DNA from: an uncultured Castellaniella sp.
Lineage (GTDB): Bacteria > Pseudomonadota > Gammaproteobacteria > Burkholderiales > Burkholderiaceae_B
NCBI RefSeq assembly: GCF_937988725.1
Contig: NZ_CALKHS010000010.1
Coordinates: 868,001 to 932,000 of the forward strand
Length of the DNA stretch: 64,000 nt
Reading direction: 5' to 3'
The position numbers and the translations under genes are program-made. This document shows, piece by piece, positions 16,104 to 24,742 of the stretch (position 1 is its first letter; each line of letters begins with the position of its first letter). The notes beneath the pieces were generated by a model. That model was not told the DNA's origin. It saw only the letters and a program-made list of their open reading frames with translations, and did not search any database.

Positions 16104-18455
16104 TCAGGCCAGCAGTTCCTTCAGCGCATACAGTTTCAGCAGGCCGGCAGGCGACTGGCGCACCGCCAGTTGATCGCCGCCCAGCATGCGGGCCGCCACG
16201 CGGGCAGCCGGCGCCAGGACCGGGTCCTGCACCAGACGCCAGGCGGCCAGCCCCATCTGGGCGGCCAGGACCGCCCGATCCACCAGCGGTTCCCGGCCTT
16301 TCGCATCGGCCAGCCAGGGCGTCGCCAGGCGCCAGGCCGCATGGCATTCCTGGCGCAGGACCATCGCCGTCGCCGCCAGCTCCAGATCCGGGGTCTCGCA
16401 GCCCATCAGGGCATGCCAGACCCGCAGCACGCGGCCATCCAGAGGATCCACCGCCCGCAGGCAGACCAGGCGCACGGCCAGCGGGGGTTCTCCGCGAGCC
16501 TGCAACTGCGCATCCCCCAGGCCGGCCCACCAGGCCGCCTGCGCCCCGTCGAGACCCGCCGGGGCCAGCAGCCCGGCGAACAGGTCCGCGGCCAGAGGCT
16601 GCAGGCGCAGACGCTGGGCGGCGGCGGACGCCACGCAGGCTTCGCCGTCCTGGTGGATCCGGGTGCGGGCGCCGCAGACGGAAATCCAGGCATGGCCCCG
16701 GGCGCTGAGCGCCCGCAGCAAGGCCTGGCTGCCGCCCTCGAAGACATGCCACGGAGCCGGGGCCTGGCCCTCGGATTCCAGTTCCACCTGCAACGACAGG
16801 GCGTCGGCGGGCGAAGGCGCCACAGCCGAAGCCCCCTGCGGGGCATGCCAGCCGTCGGCCAGGCCGGCCTGCTGGATGGCCGCCGCCAGGGGCCGGCACC
16901 GGTCGTCGAACCAGGCGGCCCCCGACCATGCGCCGCGCCGCCCTTGCCAGGCCAGGGCCTGGCGGTCATGCACGACCAGCGCCGCCCGCGATTCGCCAGC
17001 GGCCGCCCGCGCCACCCGGCGCAGGTGATCGATGGCGTCGGCGGCGGCCGGCAGGTCGCCGGCCGCGCGGCTGCGCCACAGATCGTAGGCTTCCGACAGC
17101 ACCGGATCCTCGTCCATCAGGGCCACGGCGGCCCGCAGCTCGTCCAGCCCCAGGGAATCGCCCTGAGGGGATTGCGTCAGCAGCTGGGGCAGCAGCACCT
17201 GCTGGCGGCGGCGCTCGGCGGCGGATTCCGCGCTGTGTTCCGGCTGGGTGATCGACAGCAAGGCGGCCAGATCGGCCTCGGTGGGCGCGAACTGCGGGCG
17301 TGCCGACTGCAGGGGCACCAGCGCCCGGTCCACCAGTTCGGCCGCCGTCAGGAAGAGCAGGTTTTCGGGAACCTTCTGCCCATTGGACACGTAATGGATG
17401 GGCAGACGGTAGCGGATGGCCGTATCCAGCGCCGCCCCCAGGCAGGCGGCCTCGTCGATCTTGGTGATGACGCAGCCGCGCAGGGGCGTGCCGCCGTCGC
17501 GCGCGTAGGAACGCGCGACCTCGTCCAGCGTGTCGCCGTGGCTGGACGCATTCAGGGCCAGCAGGCGCTCGACCCGGCGGCCGGCGCCGGCCAGCAGCGC
17601 CGCCTGATCCGCCACGTAGCGGTCCCGCTGGCTGATGCCCACATTGTCGATCAGCACGGTCTGGTCCGGGCGCACGGTCTGCAGGACGCGGCGCAATTCG
17701 TGCACGTCCTGCACGACATGCACCGGCACCCGCATCATCTGGCCGTAGATCTTCAGTTGCTCATGCGCCCCGATCCGGTAGGTGTCGGTCGTCAGCAGCA
17801 CCAGGCTGCCGGGGCCGCCGCGCCGCACGCAGCGCGCGGCGAGCTTGGCGATCGTGGTGGTCTTGCCGACCCCGGTGGGTCCCACCAGGGCCAGCGCCAG
17901 ACCGGGCTGCCACAGGTCGTCTTCCGATTTCAGGACGGGCAGGTGCTTGACCAGTTCGCCGCGGGCCCACTGGATGGCGGTCCGGTCGCCGGAGAGTTCC
18001 GGCAAGGTCTTGATCATGGCCCGCAGCAGGGTCGTGCTGAAGCCGAAGCGCAGCAGATTCTGGAACAGCGTGACGGCCTGGGGCGAGCGGCGCAGCTGAT
18101 TGCCCCACAGCAGTTCGTCGATGCGGCTTTCCAGGGAACCCTTCAGCTCGCCGATGACGCTGGCCAGATCATCGCCGGGAGGCGGCGCGGCGCGCGGCGG
18201 CGATGCGGCCGGGTGAACGGCCGGGGACGAAGCCGCAGGCGCGGGATCGGGGGGAACGGCGGCGCGCGGCGCGGCGGGCGCCGGATGGTCCGGAGCCCGA
18301 TCGCGATCGGGCAGCGAGGTTTCGTCGGTGGCCAGGATCTCCACCCCGCCGTTGACCCGCTTGTTGGAAATGATGAGGGCCTCGGACCCCAGCGCCAGAC
18401 GCACCTGACGCATGGCTTCCCGGTTCGTGGCGCCAAAGAAACGGCTGATGTTCAT
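16104..18455 (-). CDS. flhF: flagellar SRP-like GTPase FlhF with a long C-terminal extension
   Basis: SRP-family GTPase that sets flagellar placement or number. Residues 1-45 are the FlhF N-terminal domain (NREAMRQVRLALGSEALIISNKR). A Pro/Ala linker (about 55-95) and N-domain follow. The G domain has G1 GPTGVGKTT (192-200), the DTYRIGAHEQL block, G3 as DNVG (270-273; DTAG in SRP GTPases) and G4 TKID (331-334). The family normally ends near residue 385, but this protein runs to 783. The extra ~395 residues are Ala/Leu/Trp-rich and I recognise no domain in them. The start overlaps the flhA stop by ATGA, so it is coupled. No flhG is adjacent. Confidence 0.93.
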   Translation of the reverse strand: MNISRFFGATNREAMRQVRLALGSEALIISNKRVNGGVEILATDETSLPDRDRAPDHPAPAAPRAAVPPDPAPAASSPAVHPAASPPRAAPPPGDDLASVIGELKGSLESRIDELLWGNQLRRSPQAVTLFQNLLRFGFSTTLLRAMIKTLPELSGDRTAIQWARGELVKHLPVLKSEDDLWQPGLALALVGPTGVGKTTTIAKLAARCVRRGGPGSLVLLTTDTYRIGAHEQLKIYGQMMRVPVHVVQDVHELRRVLQTVRPDQTVLIDNVGISQRDRYVADQAALLAGAGRRVERLLALNASSHGDTLDEVARSYARDGGTPLRGCVITKIDEAACLGAALDTAIRYRLPIHYVSNGQKVPENLLFLTAAELVDRALVPLQSARPQFAPTEADLAALLSITQPEHSAESAAERRRQQVLLPQLLTQSPQGDSLGLDELRAAVALMDEDPVLSEAYDLWRSRAAGDLPAAADAIDHLRRVARAAAGESRAALVVHDRQALAWQGRRGAWSGAAWFDDRCRPLAAAIQQAGLADGWHAPQGASAVAPSPADALSLQVELESEGQAPAPWHVFEGGSQALLRALSARGHAWISVCGARTRIHQDGEACVASAAAQRLRLQPLAADLFAGLLAPAGLDGAQAAWWAGLGDAQLQARGEPPLAVRLVCLRAVDPLDGRVLRVWHALMGCETPDLELAATAMVLRQECHAAWRLATPWLADAKGREPLVDRAVLAAQMGLAAWRLVQDPVLAPAARVAARMLGGDQLAVRQSPAGLLKLYALKELLA

Positions 18456-20566
18456 GCGGGATTCCCGCCAATGACTGCTGTGATCCGAATCATACGCTCC
18501 TCAGGGATCTCGGCGCTGGACAGCACGGCCATGTGCGGCAGGTGGTGGCGCAGGAACCGCGACAGCGACGCCCGCAGCATGGGGGGCACGACCAGCACCG
18601 GCGCATTGCCCCGGTCTTCCTGTTCCTGGGCCAGGCGCTGGGTTTCGGCGAGCAGGTTCTCGGCCAGCCCCGGTTCCAGCGCCCCGTTGGCGCCCAGGGC
18701 CTGCATCAGCACGCGTTCCAGGCGGGAATCCAGGCCGATGACGCGCAGTTCCTCTTCGCCCGCGAACCAGTGCTGGACGATGGCGCGGCCCAGCCCCACC
18801 CGCACCTGGGCCAGGAGTTCGTCCAGATTCGGCCCCGATCCGGCGGGGTTGAGGCTGGCCAGACGCGGCGCATGCTCGGTGACGACTTCGAGGATGGTGC
18901 GCATGTCGCGGATGGGCACGTCCTCGTCCAGCAGGCTGCGCAGCAGGTTCTGCAGCTGCGGCAGCGCAATGGTCTTGGGCACCAGGTCCTCGATGAGCTT
19001 CGGGACTTCGCGGGCCACGTGATCCAGCAGCTGCTGGGTCTCCTGGCGGCCCAGCAGCTTGGCCCCGTAGCGGTGCATCAGGTGATTGAGGTGCGTGGCG
19101 ACGACGGTGGCGGCATCCACCACGGTGTAGCCGGAAATCTGCGCCTGCTCGCGCAGGGACGGGTCGATCCAGACGGCGGGCAGGCCGAACGCCGGATCCT
19201 TGGTCGGCACGCCCTGCACCGGGCTGGTGACGCCGCCCGGATCGATGGCCAGCCACTGGCCGGTCTGCGCCACGCCGCGGCCGATCTCCACGCCGAACAG
19301 CAGGATGCGGTAGTCCGTGGGCTTGATTTCCAGATTGTCGCGAATGTGCACGACCGGCGGCAGGAAGCCCATTTCCTGGGCGAACTTCTTGCGCAGGCTG
19401 CGGATGCGATGCAGCAATTCCCCGCTTTGCTGGTGATCGACCAGGGAAATCAGGCGGTAGCCGACCTCCAGCCCCAGCGGATCGACGGGCGACACGTCAT
19501 CCCAGCTGGCTTCGGCGGCGGCCGCCACGGCGGCGGCCTGTTCCTGGTCCGGACGGCCGGCCGCCGTCTTCAGGTCGCGCTGCTGGCGCTGGTACAAGGC
19601 CCAGCCGCCCCCGCCGATGATGGCGGCCAGCAGAAGGAAGGCCACGTGCGGCATGTTCGGGATCAGGCCCATCAGGGTCAGGATGCCCGCCGTGATGAAC
19701 ATGACGTTCGGATTGGAGAACAGCTGGCCCAGCATCTGCTGGCCGACGTCCTGGTCGGTGGCCACGCGCGACACCACCACGCCGGCGGCCGTGGAGATCA
19801 CCAGCGCGGGGATCTGGGCCACCAGGCCGTCGCCGATGGTCAGCAGGGTATAGACGTTGCCGGCATCGGCCACGGACATGTCGTGCTGGGCCACCCCGAC
19901 GATCAGGCCGCCCAGGACGTTGATCACCATGATCAGCAGGCCGGCCACGGCATCGCCGCGCACGAACTTGCTGGCGCCGTCCATGGCGCCGTAGAACTCG
20001 GCCTCCTGGGAGACTTCCGAACGGCGGCGGCGGGCCTCGTCCTCGCCGATCAGGCCGGCGTTCAGGTCGGCGTCGATGGCCATCTGCTTGCCCGGCATGG
20101 CGTCCAGGGTGAAGCGCGCGCCGACTTCGGCGATGCGCCCCGCGCCCTTGGTGATGACGATGAAGTTGATGATCACCAGGATGATGAAGACGACGATCCC
20201 GACGGCGAAATTGCCGCCGACCAGGAAGTGTCCGAAGGCCTCGATCACGTGGCCGGCGGCCGCCGGGCCTTTGTGGCCGTTCATCAGCACCACGCGGGTG
20301 GACGCCACGTTCAGCGACAGGCGCAGCAGGGTGGCGAACAGCAGCACCGAGGGGAAGGCGGCGAAGTCCAGGGGCTTGCGGGTGAACATGGCCACCAGCA
20401 GGATCATCACCGACAGCGAGATGTTGAAGGTGAACAGCAGGTCCAGGATGAACGGCGGCAACGGCAGGATCATCATGGCCAGCACCATGAGGATCAGCAC
20501 CGGTCCGGCCATCAGACGGGCCTGCCCGAAGCCTTGGTTCTTGAGGAAATCCAGAAAACTGTTCAT
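18452..20566 (-). CDS. flhA: flagellar type III export gate protein FlhA
   Basis: Core of the flagellar export gate in the inner membrane. 704 aa. Eight N-terminal TM helices begin at about residue 20 (VLILMVLAMMILPLPPFILDLLFTFNISLSVMIL). The FHIPEP block (VVITKGAGRIAEVGARFTLDAMPGKQMAIDADLNAGLI) follows, and then a cytoplasmic domain for chaperone-substrate docking. Overlaps flhB by 4 bases at the 5' end and flhF by 4 bases at the 3' end, forming a coupled flhBAF unit. Confidence 0.98.
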   Translation of the reverse strand: MNSFLDFLKNQGFGQARLMAGPVLILMVLAMMILPLPPFILDLLFTFNISLSVMILLVAMFTRKPLDFAAFPSVLLFATLLRLSLNVASTRVVLMNGHKGPAAAGHVIEAFGHFLVGGNFAVGIVVFIILVIINFIVITKGAGRIAEVGARFTLDAMPGKQMAIDADLNAGLIGEDEARRRRSEVSQEAEFYGAMDGASKFVRGDAVAGLLIMVINVLGGLIVGVAQHDMSVADAGNVYTLLTIGDGLVAQIPALVISTAAGVVVSRVATDQDVGQQMLGQLFSNPNVMFITAGILTLMGLIPNMPHVAFLLLAAIIGGGGWALYQRQQRDLKTAAGRPDQEQAAAVAAAAEASWDDVSPVDPLGLEVGYRLISLVDHQQSGELLHRIRSLRKKFAQEMGFLPPVVHIRDNLEIKPTDYRILLFGVEIGRGVAQTGQWLAIDPGGVTSPVQGVPTKDPAFGLPAVWIDPSLREQAQISGYTVVDAATVVATHLNHLMHRYGAKLLGRQETQQLLDHVAREVPKLIEDLVPKTIALPQLQNLLRSLLDEDVPIRDMRTILEVVTEHAPRLASLNPAGSGPNLDELLAQVRVGLGRAIVQHWFAGEEELRVIGLDSRLERVLMQALGANGALEPGLAENLLAETQRLAQEQEDRGNAPVLVVPPMLRASLSRFLRHHLPHMAVLSSAEIPEERMIRITAVIGGNPA

Positions 20567-21726
20567 GTGACGAATGCGTGAGCCGGTTCAGGGCGGTGTT
20601 GCGGATCGAGTTCGGGGGGGACCTGCAAGGCCTGCGGCGCCTGCGGCAGTGTACCCGAGCCATGTTGCCAGGTACGGACCTGGTACACCCAGGCCAGGAC
20701 TTCGGCCACCGCCGCGTACAGGGCGGCGGGAATTTCCTGGTCCAGCTCGACGTGATGGTAGAGAGCGCGCGCCAACGGAGGGGCTTCCAGTTGGGCGACC
20801 TTGTGGTCCTGCGCCAACTGGCGGATCTGGGCGGCGATCAGGCCCGCGCCCTTGGCCACCACCACCGGCGCCCCGCCCTGCCCGTCGCGATAGCGCAAGG
20901 CCACGGCGTAATGGGTCGGGTTGGTGACGACGACGTCGGCGTCGGGCACGGCGCTCATCATGCGCCGCCGGGCCATGGCCCGCTGCTGCTGGCGGATGCG
21001 GCCCTTCACGTGGGGATCGCCTTCGCTGTCCTTGTGTTCCTGCTTCACGTCTTCGCGGGACATGCGCAGCTGCTTGGCGTGGTTCCACAACTGCCAGGGC
21101 ACGTCGATCAGCACCAGGATGATCAGGGTCGAGGCGATCAGCAGGCAGCACAGCGCCACCAGGCTGAGCCCCCGGGCCAGGGCATCGTCGAGCGACATGT
21201 GCGACAAGGCCAGCATGTCGCTCAGGTACGCCCAGATGACCTTGACGGCCACGAAGCCGATCAGCACCGCCTTGGCCAGCGTCTTCACGAGTTCGACCAG
21301 GGTCTGGGCCTGCACGAAGCGCTTCATGCCCTTCAGGGGATTGAGGCGTTCGAACTTGGGTTCGAGCGCCTTGGGCGAGAGCAGGAACCCGCCCAGGGCG
21401 ACGGAGGAGAAAACGCCCACGACCATCAGCAGCGCGAAGATCGGCAGCAGGAGCAGCAGGCCCTGCCAGGCCGACATGCCGGCGACATTGAGCATGACCT
21501 GGGGATCGCCCACGATGCGGGTATCGAAGCCCAGGCCGCTGCGCAGCACGCCTTCCAGGGTGCGGAACAGGTCGCCGCCGACGAACCAGAGCGCCCCGAT
21601 CCCGCAGATCAGCGCAAGAAAGGTGCCCAGTTCGCGCGAACGCGCGACCTGGCCTTCCTCGCGCGCCTTTTCAAGGCGCCGGGGCGAGGCTGGTTCGGTT
21701 TTTTCGAGATCGCTGTCCTCGGCCAT
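20563..21726 (-). CDS. flhB: flagellar export switch protein FlhB
   Basis: Substrate-specificity switch of the flagellar type III system. 387 aa. The N-terminus EDSDLEKTEPASPRRLEKAREEGQVARSREL is followed by four TM segments, then the cytoplasmic domain with the autocleavage motif Asn269-Pro-Thr-His272 in VVTNPTHYAVALRYR. First gene of flhBAF. A TACAAT sequence lies about 45 bases upstream but no convincing -35. Confidence 0.98.
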   Translation of the reverse strand: MAEDSDLEKTEPASPRRLEKAREEGQVARSRELGTFLALICGIGALWFVGGDLFRTLEGVLRSGLGFDTRIVGDPQVMLNVAGMSAWQGLLLLLPIFALLMVVGVFSSVALGGFLLSPKALEPKFERLNPLKGMKRFVQAQTLVELVKTLAKAVLIGFVAVKVIWAYLSDMLALSHMSLDDALARGLSLVALCCLLIASTLIILVLIDVPWQLWNHAKQLRMSREDVKQEHKDSEGDPHVKGRIRQQQRAMARRRMMSAVPDADVVVTNPTHYAVALRYRDGQGGAPVVVAKGAGLIAAQIRQLAQDHKVAQLEAPPLARALYHHVELDQEIPAALYAAVAEVLAWVYQVRTWQHGSGTLPQAPQALQVPPELDPQHRPEPAHAFVT

Positions 21727-21820
21727 GCGGGCGGCTATCCGGCAGTGTTAAAACAGCCTGGATTGTAGTCTGCCGCCTCCGGGCGGGAACAGCGGATAAA
21801 AGCGCAATACCCGCGACAAT

Positions 21821-23371
21821 TCAAGGGCTTGCCAGGCGGGCGACAGGGCCGGGGACGTCGGCGGGCTGGCTGGCTTGCTCGAAACGCTGATAGTCCAGGC
21901 CGATGCGCACCGCGCCCCAGCGGGCGCCGTCGAGCTCCACGGGCATGGATACGTCCGTGATGATCTCGCCCGTGTCGCGCATATACGTCTGGCACAGCAC
22001 GCCGCCCCGATTGCGGATGGCTCCCTGGCTGATCTGGTCGTCGAACAGCCGCTTGTCGCGGCAATGCGCCGTATCGTGCGCCACGTCGCCCGTCGGCGTC
22101 TGGGAATAGCGGCGATTATGGGTGGGCGCATAGCCGTTCACGTCGATCAGGATGGCGTAGGACCCGTGCGGGATGCGGTCCAGCACGCCGTCCAGCATCT
22201 GCTGCAGGGCCTGGTCGATCTTCCGGTCGTAGCCCACGTGGTAGCGCGGCGGCTGGCTGCCGGGAATCTGCCGATAGGCCCTGTCGAAGATGTCGGCTCC
22301 GTCCGCTTGCCCCTGGCGCAGCAGCGCCACCGCCCGATCGCGCAACTGCGCCAGGCAGGATTCCAGATGATCGAAGGGGGTCGCCCCCGTTCTCCAGGCC
22401 GCCAGCATTTCCTGCAGGCTTTCGGTCTGATTGCGCACGCCGTGCACCTGTTCGCGCATGGACTGCATGCGCTGGCGCAGCACGGCGCTGTGATCGGCCA
22501 CGCGCTCGATGGAGGCGCTCATGGCCTGGTTCGTGTCATTGACCTGGGCCGCCTGCGCGCTCATGTCGTCCAGTTGCGCCCCCACGGCGCCGAGCTCCCG
22601 CACGAGCGAGCCGAACTGTCCGGCGAAATCGCCCACCAGGCCGTCCGAGGCCTGCAGGTCGGTATAGATGGCATGGCTCTGCTGTTCGGAATCGGAGACC
22701 AGCCCCAGGATTTCGCCCGTCTGCTGCACGATGTCGCCGGTGGCGGCATTGACGCGTTCGGCCAGCTTGCCGACTTCGGTGGCGACGACCGCGAAGCCCT
22801 GGCCCGCCTTGCCCGCCCGGGCGGCCTCGACCCCCGCGTTGAGCGCCAGCAGATGAGTCTGCAGAGCGATGTCCTTGATCAGACGGCTGGTGTCCTCCAC
22901 GGACCGCGCCCGCCGGCTCAGCTGCGTGACGACCTGGGAAAAGGCCTGCATGCGGGCCGTGACCCGGGCCACGCGCCGCTGCAGATCGGCCAGCTGGTCC
23001 TGGGTGGCCTGCAGCCCGTCGAGCTGGGTGCGGAACACCCCCGCGGCCTGCAGGACGGTGTCGCTGGTCTGCTGGGACAGGCCCGCGATCTGCACGCCCT
23101 GCGCGGACAGGTTCTCGGCTTCCGCGGCCTGCGCCTGGGCCATGGTTTCGCATTCCTGGGTATGCGCCTGCAGCCGGGCGGCATTGATGGCGATGCGGAT
23201 GCTGGACTGGCGCATGACCACCAGCCGTTCGCGCAGGACCCCTAGAAAGGAGCCGACCGACCAGGCCAGCGGGTTGAAAGTCCAGGCCCGGTCGTTCAAG
23301 GTCGCCCGACCCCGGCGCAACTGCCGCAGCAGCCGTCCCAGGCCCAGCGTTCTCCTGCGTAGAGAGGACAT
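21821..23371 (-). CDS. soluble chemoreceptor with C-terminal Cache-like sensor
   Basis: Receptor-like protein, 516 aa from the ATG at 23371, which has a strong AGGAGG 4 bases upstream. No signal peptide or convincing TM helix is present, so it is probably cytoplasmic. Residues about 60-330 are a methyl-accepting coiled coil with the hairpin tip LIKDIALQTHLLALNAGVEAARAGKAGQGFAVVATEVGKLAERV (164-207). The sensor part comes after it, about 355-500. Its blocks (YAILIDVNGYAPTHNRRYS, KRLFDDQ, YMRDTGEIITDVSMPVELDGARWGAVRIGL) resemble a single Cache-type fold. This is the reverse of the usual order. The stop lies 94 bases before flhB. Confidence 0.9.
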   Translation of the reverse strand: MSSLRRRTLGLGRLLRQLRRGRATLNDRAWTFNPLAWSVGSFLGVLRERLVVMRQSSIRIAINAARLQAHTQECETMAQAQAAEAENLSAQGVQIAGLSQQTSDTVLQAAGVFRTQLDGLQATQDQLADLQRRVARVTARMQAFSQVVTQLSRRARSVEDTSRLIKDIALQTHLLALNAGVEAARAGKAGQGFAVVATEVGKLAERVNAATGDIVQQTGEILGLVSDSEQQSHAIYTDLQASDGLVGDFAGQFGSLVRELGAVGAQLDDMSAQAAQVNDTNQAMSASIERVADHSAVLRQRMQSMREQVHGVRNQTESLQEMLAAWRTGATPFDHLESCLAQLRDRAVALLRQGQADGADIFDRAYRQIPGSQPPRYHVGYDRKIDQALQQMLDGVLDRIPHGSYAILIDVNGYAPTHNRRYSQTPTGDVAHDTAHCRDKRLFDDQISQGAIRNRGGVLCQTYMRDTGEIITDVSMPVELDGARWGAVRIGLDYQRFEQASQPADVPGPVARLASP

Positions 23372-23459
23372 GCTGCCTCCTGTGTGGAAGAGGCCGACAC
23401 CGGCCATGAGTCCGCCGGATCATCGCCGCCATGCCCGGTCCAGGTCATATTGAGTTTCA

Positions 23460-23478
23460 AGACTTACGCGAGACTTAC
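23460..23478. repeat. AGACTTAC direct repeat upstream of the soluble receptor
   Basis: Two exact copies of AGACTTAC, at 23460-23467 and 23471-23478, are 11 bases apart start to start, about one helical turn. They lie about 90-107 bases upstream of the receptor ATG and could be a tandem half-site for a regulator. No known binding motif is recognised. Confidence 0.4.
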
Positions 23479-23517
23479 ATGTCGCCCGAATGTCACATTA
23501 TCCAGGGAAAACCCCAT

Positions 23518-23654
23518 GGCTCCGATTCTGACGGACTGCCGACAGTCCGCAGGGGACTGCGTCATGGTCTCTTCCCACGTCGCCACCTGCAGGTGGCTCC
23601 GATTCTGACGGCTGCCGACAGTCCGCAGGGGACTGTCGGCAGTCCGTCAGAATC
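23518..23654. repeat. repeat cluster with long hairpin downstream of cheZ
   Basis: A unit with core GATTCTGACGGACTGCCGAC occurs three times. Two are direct copies at 23518-23559 and 23595-23635, the second lacking one base. One is an inverted copy at 23630-23654 that runs over the cheZ stop codon. The middle and inverted copies can fold into a near-perfect stem of about 24 bp with a 4-6 base loop, so it may terminate or stabilise the che transcript. A palindrome CCACCTGCAGGTGG lies between the copies (23583-23596). It resembles a REP-type element. Confidence 0.75.
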
Positions 23655-24291
23655 CCAGGCTGGCCAGGAGGTCGTCCACCTGGTCCTGATTGGTGACGAC
23701 GTCGTTCTTGCCCTGGGCGTTGACGACGGGGCCGTTGAGCAGGTTCTGGGTTTCCTCGCGCTTCTCGATGGGCGCGTTGTCGATCAGCACCTGCACCAGT
23801 TCGCTTTCGATGGCGCCGATCACCCCCAGCATCTTCATGATCACCTGGCCGGTCAGGTCCTGGAAGTCCTGGGCCATGATGATGTCCATCAGATTGTTCT
23901 GCGACGCCTGGGTCTTTTCCGGGACGCCCTTGATGAAGGCGCGGGTATCGTCCACCAGGGAACGGGCCTGGTCGAGTTCCACCGGATGGTCGAACCAGTC
24001 CTGCCACCGGGCGTCCAGCGCCTTGGCGTCCTTCTGCATGGATTCCTGCCAGGGCTGGGTCTGCTCGGCCGCGTTCAGCACCCGGTTGGCCGCCTGTTCG
24101 GTCATCTGCGCCACGTAGTGCAGGCGGTCGCGTGCATCGGGGATGGCATGCGCGGCATCCTTGATGGCCTGGTCCAGCCCGAGTTCGCGCATGTTCTCGC
24201 GCAGGGAGCGCGTCAATTGCGCGATCCTGTGGATCAGGTCCGGAGGCGTCTGCAGTTCGGAATTTCCCGTCGAGGATTGTTCTTCTGCCAT
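23647..24291 (-). CDS. cheZ: CheY-P phosphatase CheZ
   Basis: Speeds dephosphorylation of CheY-P. 214 aa, helical, with the catalytic block MAQDFQDLTGQVIMKM (Asp and Gln in place), and a C-terminal CheY-binding helix NQDQVDDLLASLGF after a linker. Starts 10 bases after cheY. Its stop codon is embedded in a repeat that is duplicated just downstream. Confidence 0.96.
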   Translation of the reverse strand: MAEEQSSTGNSELQTPPDLIHRIAQLTRSLRENMRELGLDQAIKDAAHAIPDARDRLHYVAQMTEQAANRVLNAAEQTQPWQESMQKDAKALDARWQDWFDHPVELDQARSLVDDTRAFIKGVPEKTQASQNNLMDIIMAQDFQDLTGQVIMKMLGVIGAIESELVQVLIDNAPIEKREETQNLLNGPVVNAQGKNDVVTNQDQVDDLLASLGF

Positions 24292-24301
24292 GATGCGCCC
24301 C

Positions 24302-24685
24302 TCAGAGTTTCTCGAAGATCTTGTTCAGTTTTTCTTCGAGCGTGGCCGCGGTGAAGGGCTTGACCACGTAACCGCTGGCGCCGGCCTGGGCCGCCGCGAT
24401 GATGTTCTCCTTCTTGGCCTCGGCCGTCACCATGAGCACCGGCAGATTGGCCAGGTTCGGATCGGCGCGGATGTTCTGCAGCATGGTCAGACCGTCCATA
24501 TTGGGCATGTTCCAGTCGGACACGACGAACTCGAAGCCGCCGTTGCGCAGTTTCTCCAGGCCCTGGGCGCCGTCTTCGGCTTCGTCGACGTTTTCGTAAC
24601 CCAGGTCTTTGAGCAGGTTTTTGATGATCCGGCGCATCGTCGGGAAATCATCGACGACCAGGATTTTCAAAGTTTTTTGGACCAC
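24302..24685 (-). CDS. cheY: chemotaxis response regulator CheY
   Basis: Single receiver domain that binds the flagellar switch when phosphorylated. The start is taken as the GTG at 24685 (127 aa; TGGAG 8 bases upstream), which aligns with known CheY starts; a TTG at 24703 is also open. Phosphorylation site Asp57 in VVSDWNMPNMDGL; conserved Asp12/Asp13 (VVDDF), Thr87 (MVTAEAK) and Lys109 (YVVKPFT) are present. Confidence 0.97.
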   Translation of the reverse strand: MVQKTLKILVVDDFPTMRRIIKNLLKDLGYENVDEAEDGAQGLEKLRNGGFEFVVSDWNMPNMDGLTMLQNIRADPNLANLPVLMVTAEAKKENIIAAAQAGASGYVVKPFTAATLEEKLNKIFEKL

Positions 24686-24742
24686 GGATCGTTCTCCAGT
24701 CAATAAATCGGGCAGGATCAGAGGCGAAGGCCTGCCGTTTGT

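Noticed and set aside
16170..19022. 950-codon open frame on the plus strand, antisense to flhF and flhA
   Set aside because: High GC makes stop codons rare opposite real genes. The product is an unstructured His/Gln/Arg/Gly mix with no family motif, while flhF and flhA on the other strand are unmistakable.
23490..23496. A second TGTCACA on the plus strand, as a possible ECF41 -35
   Set aside because: No CGTC lies 16 bases downstream and no gene follows in that direction.
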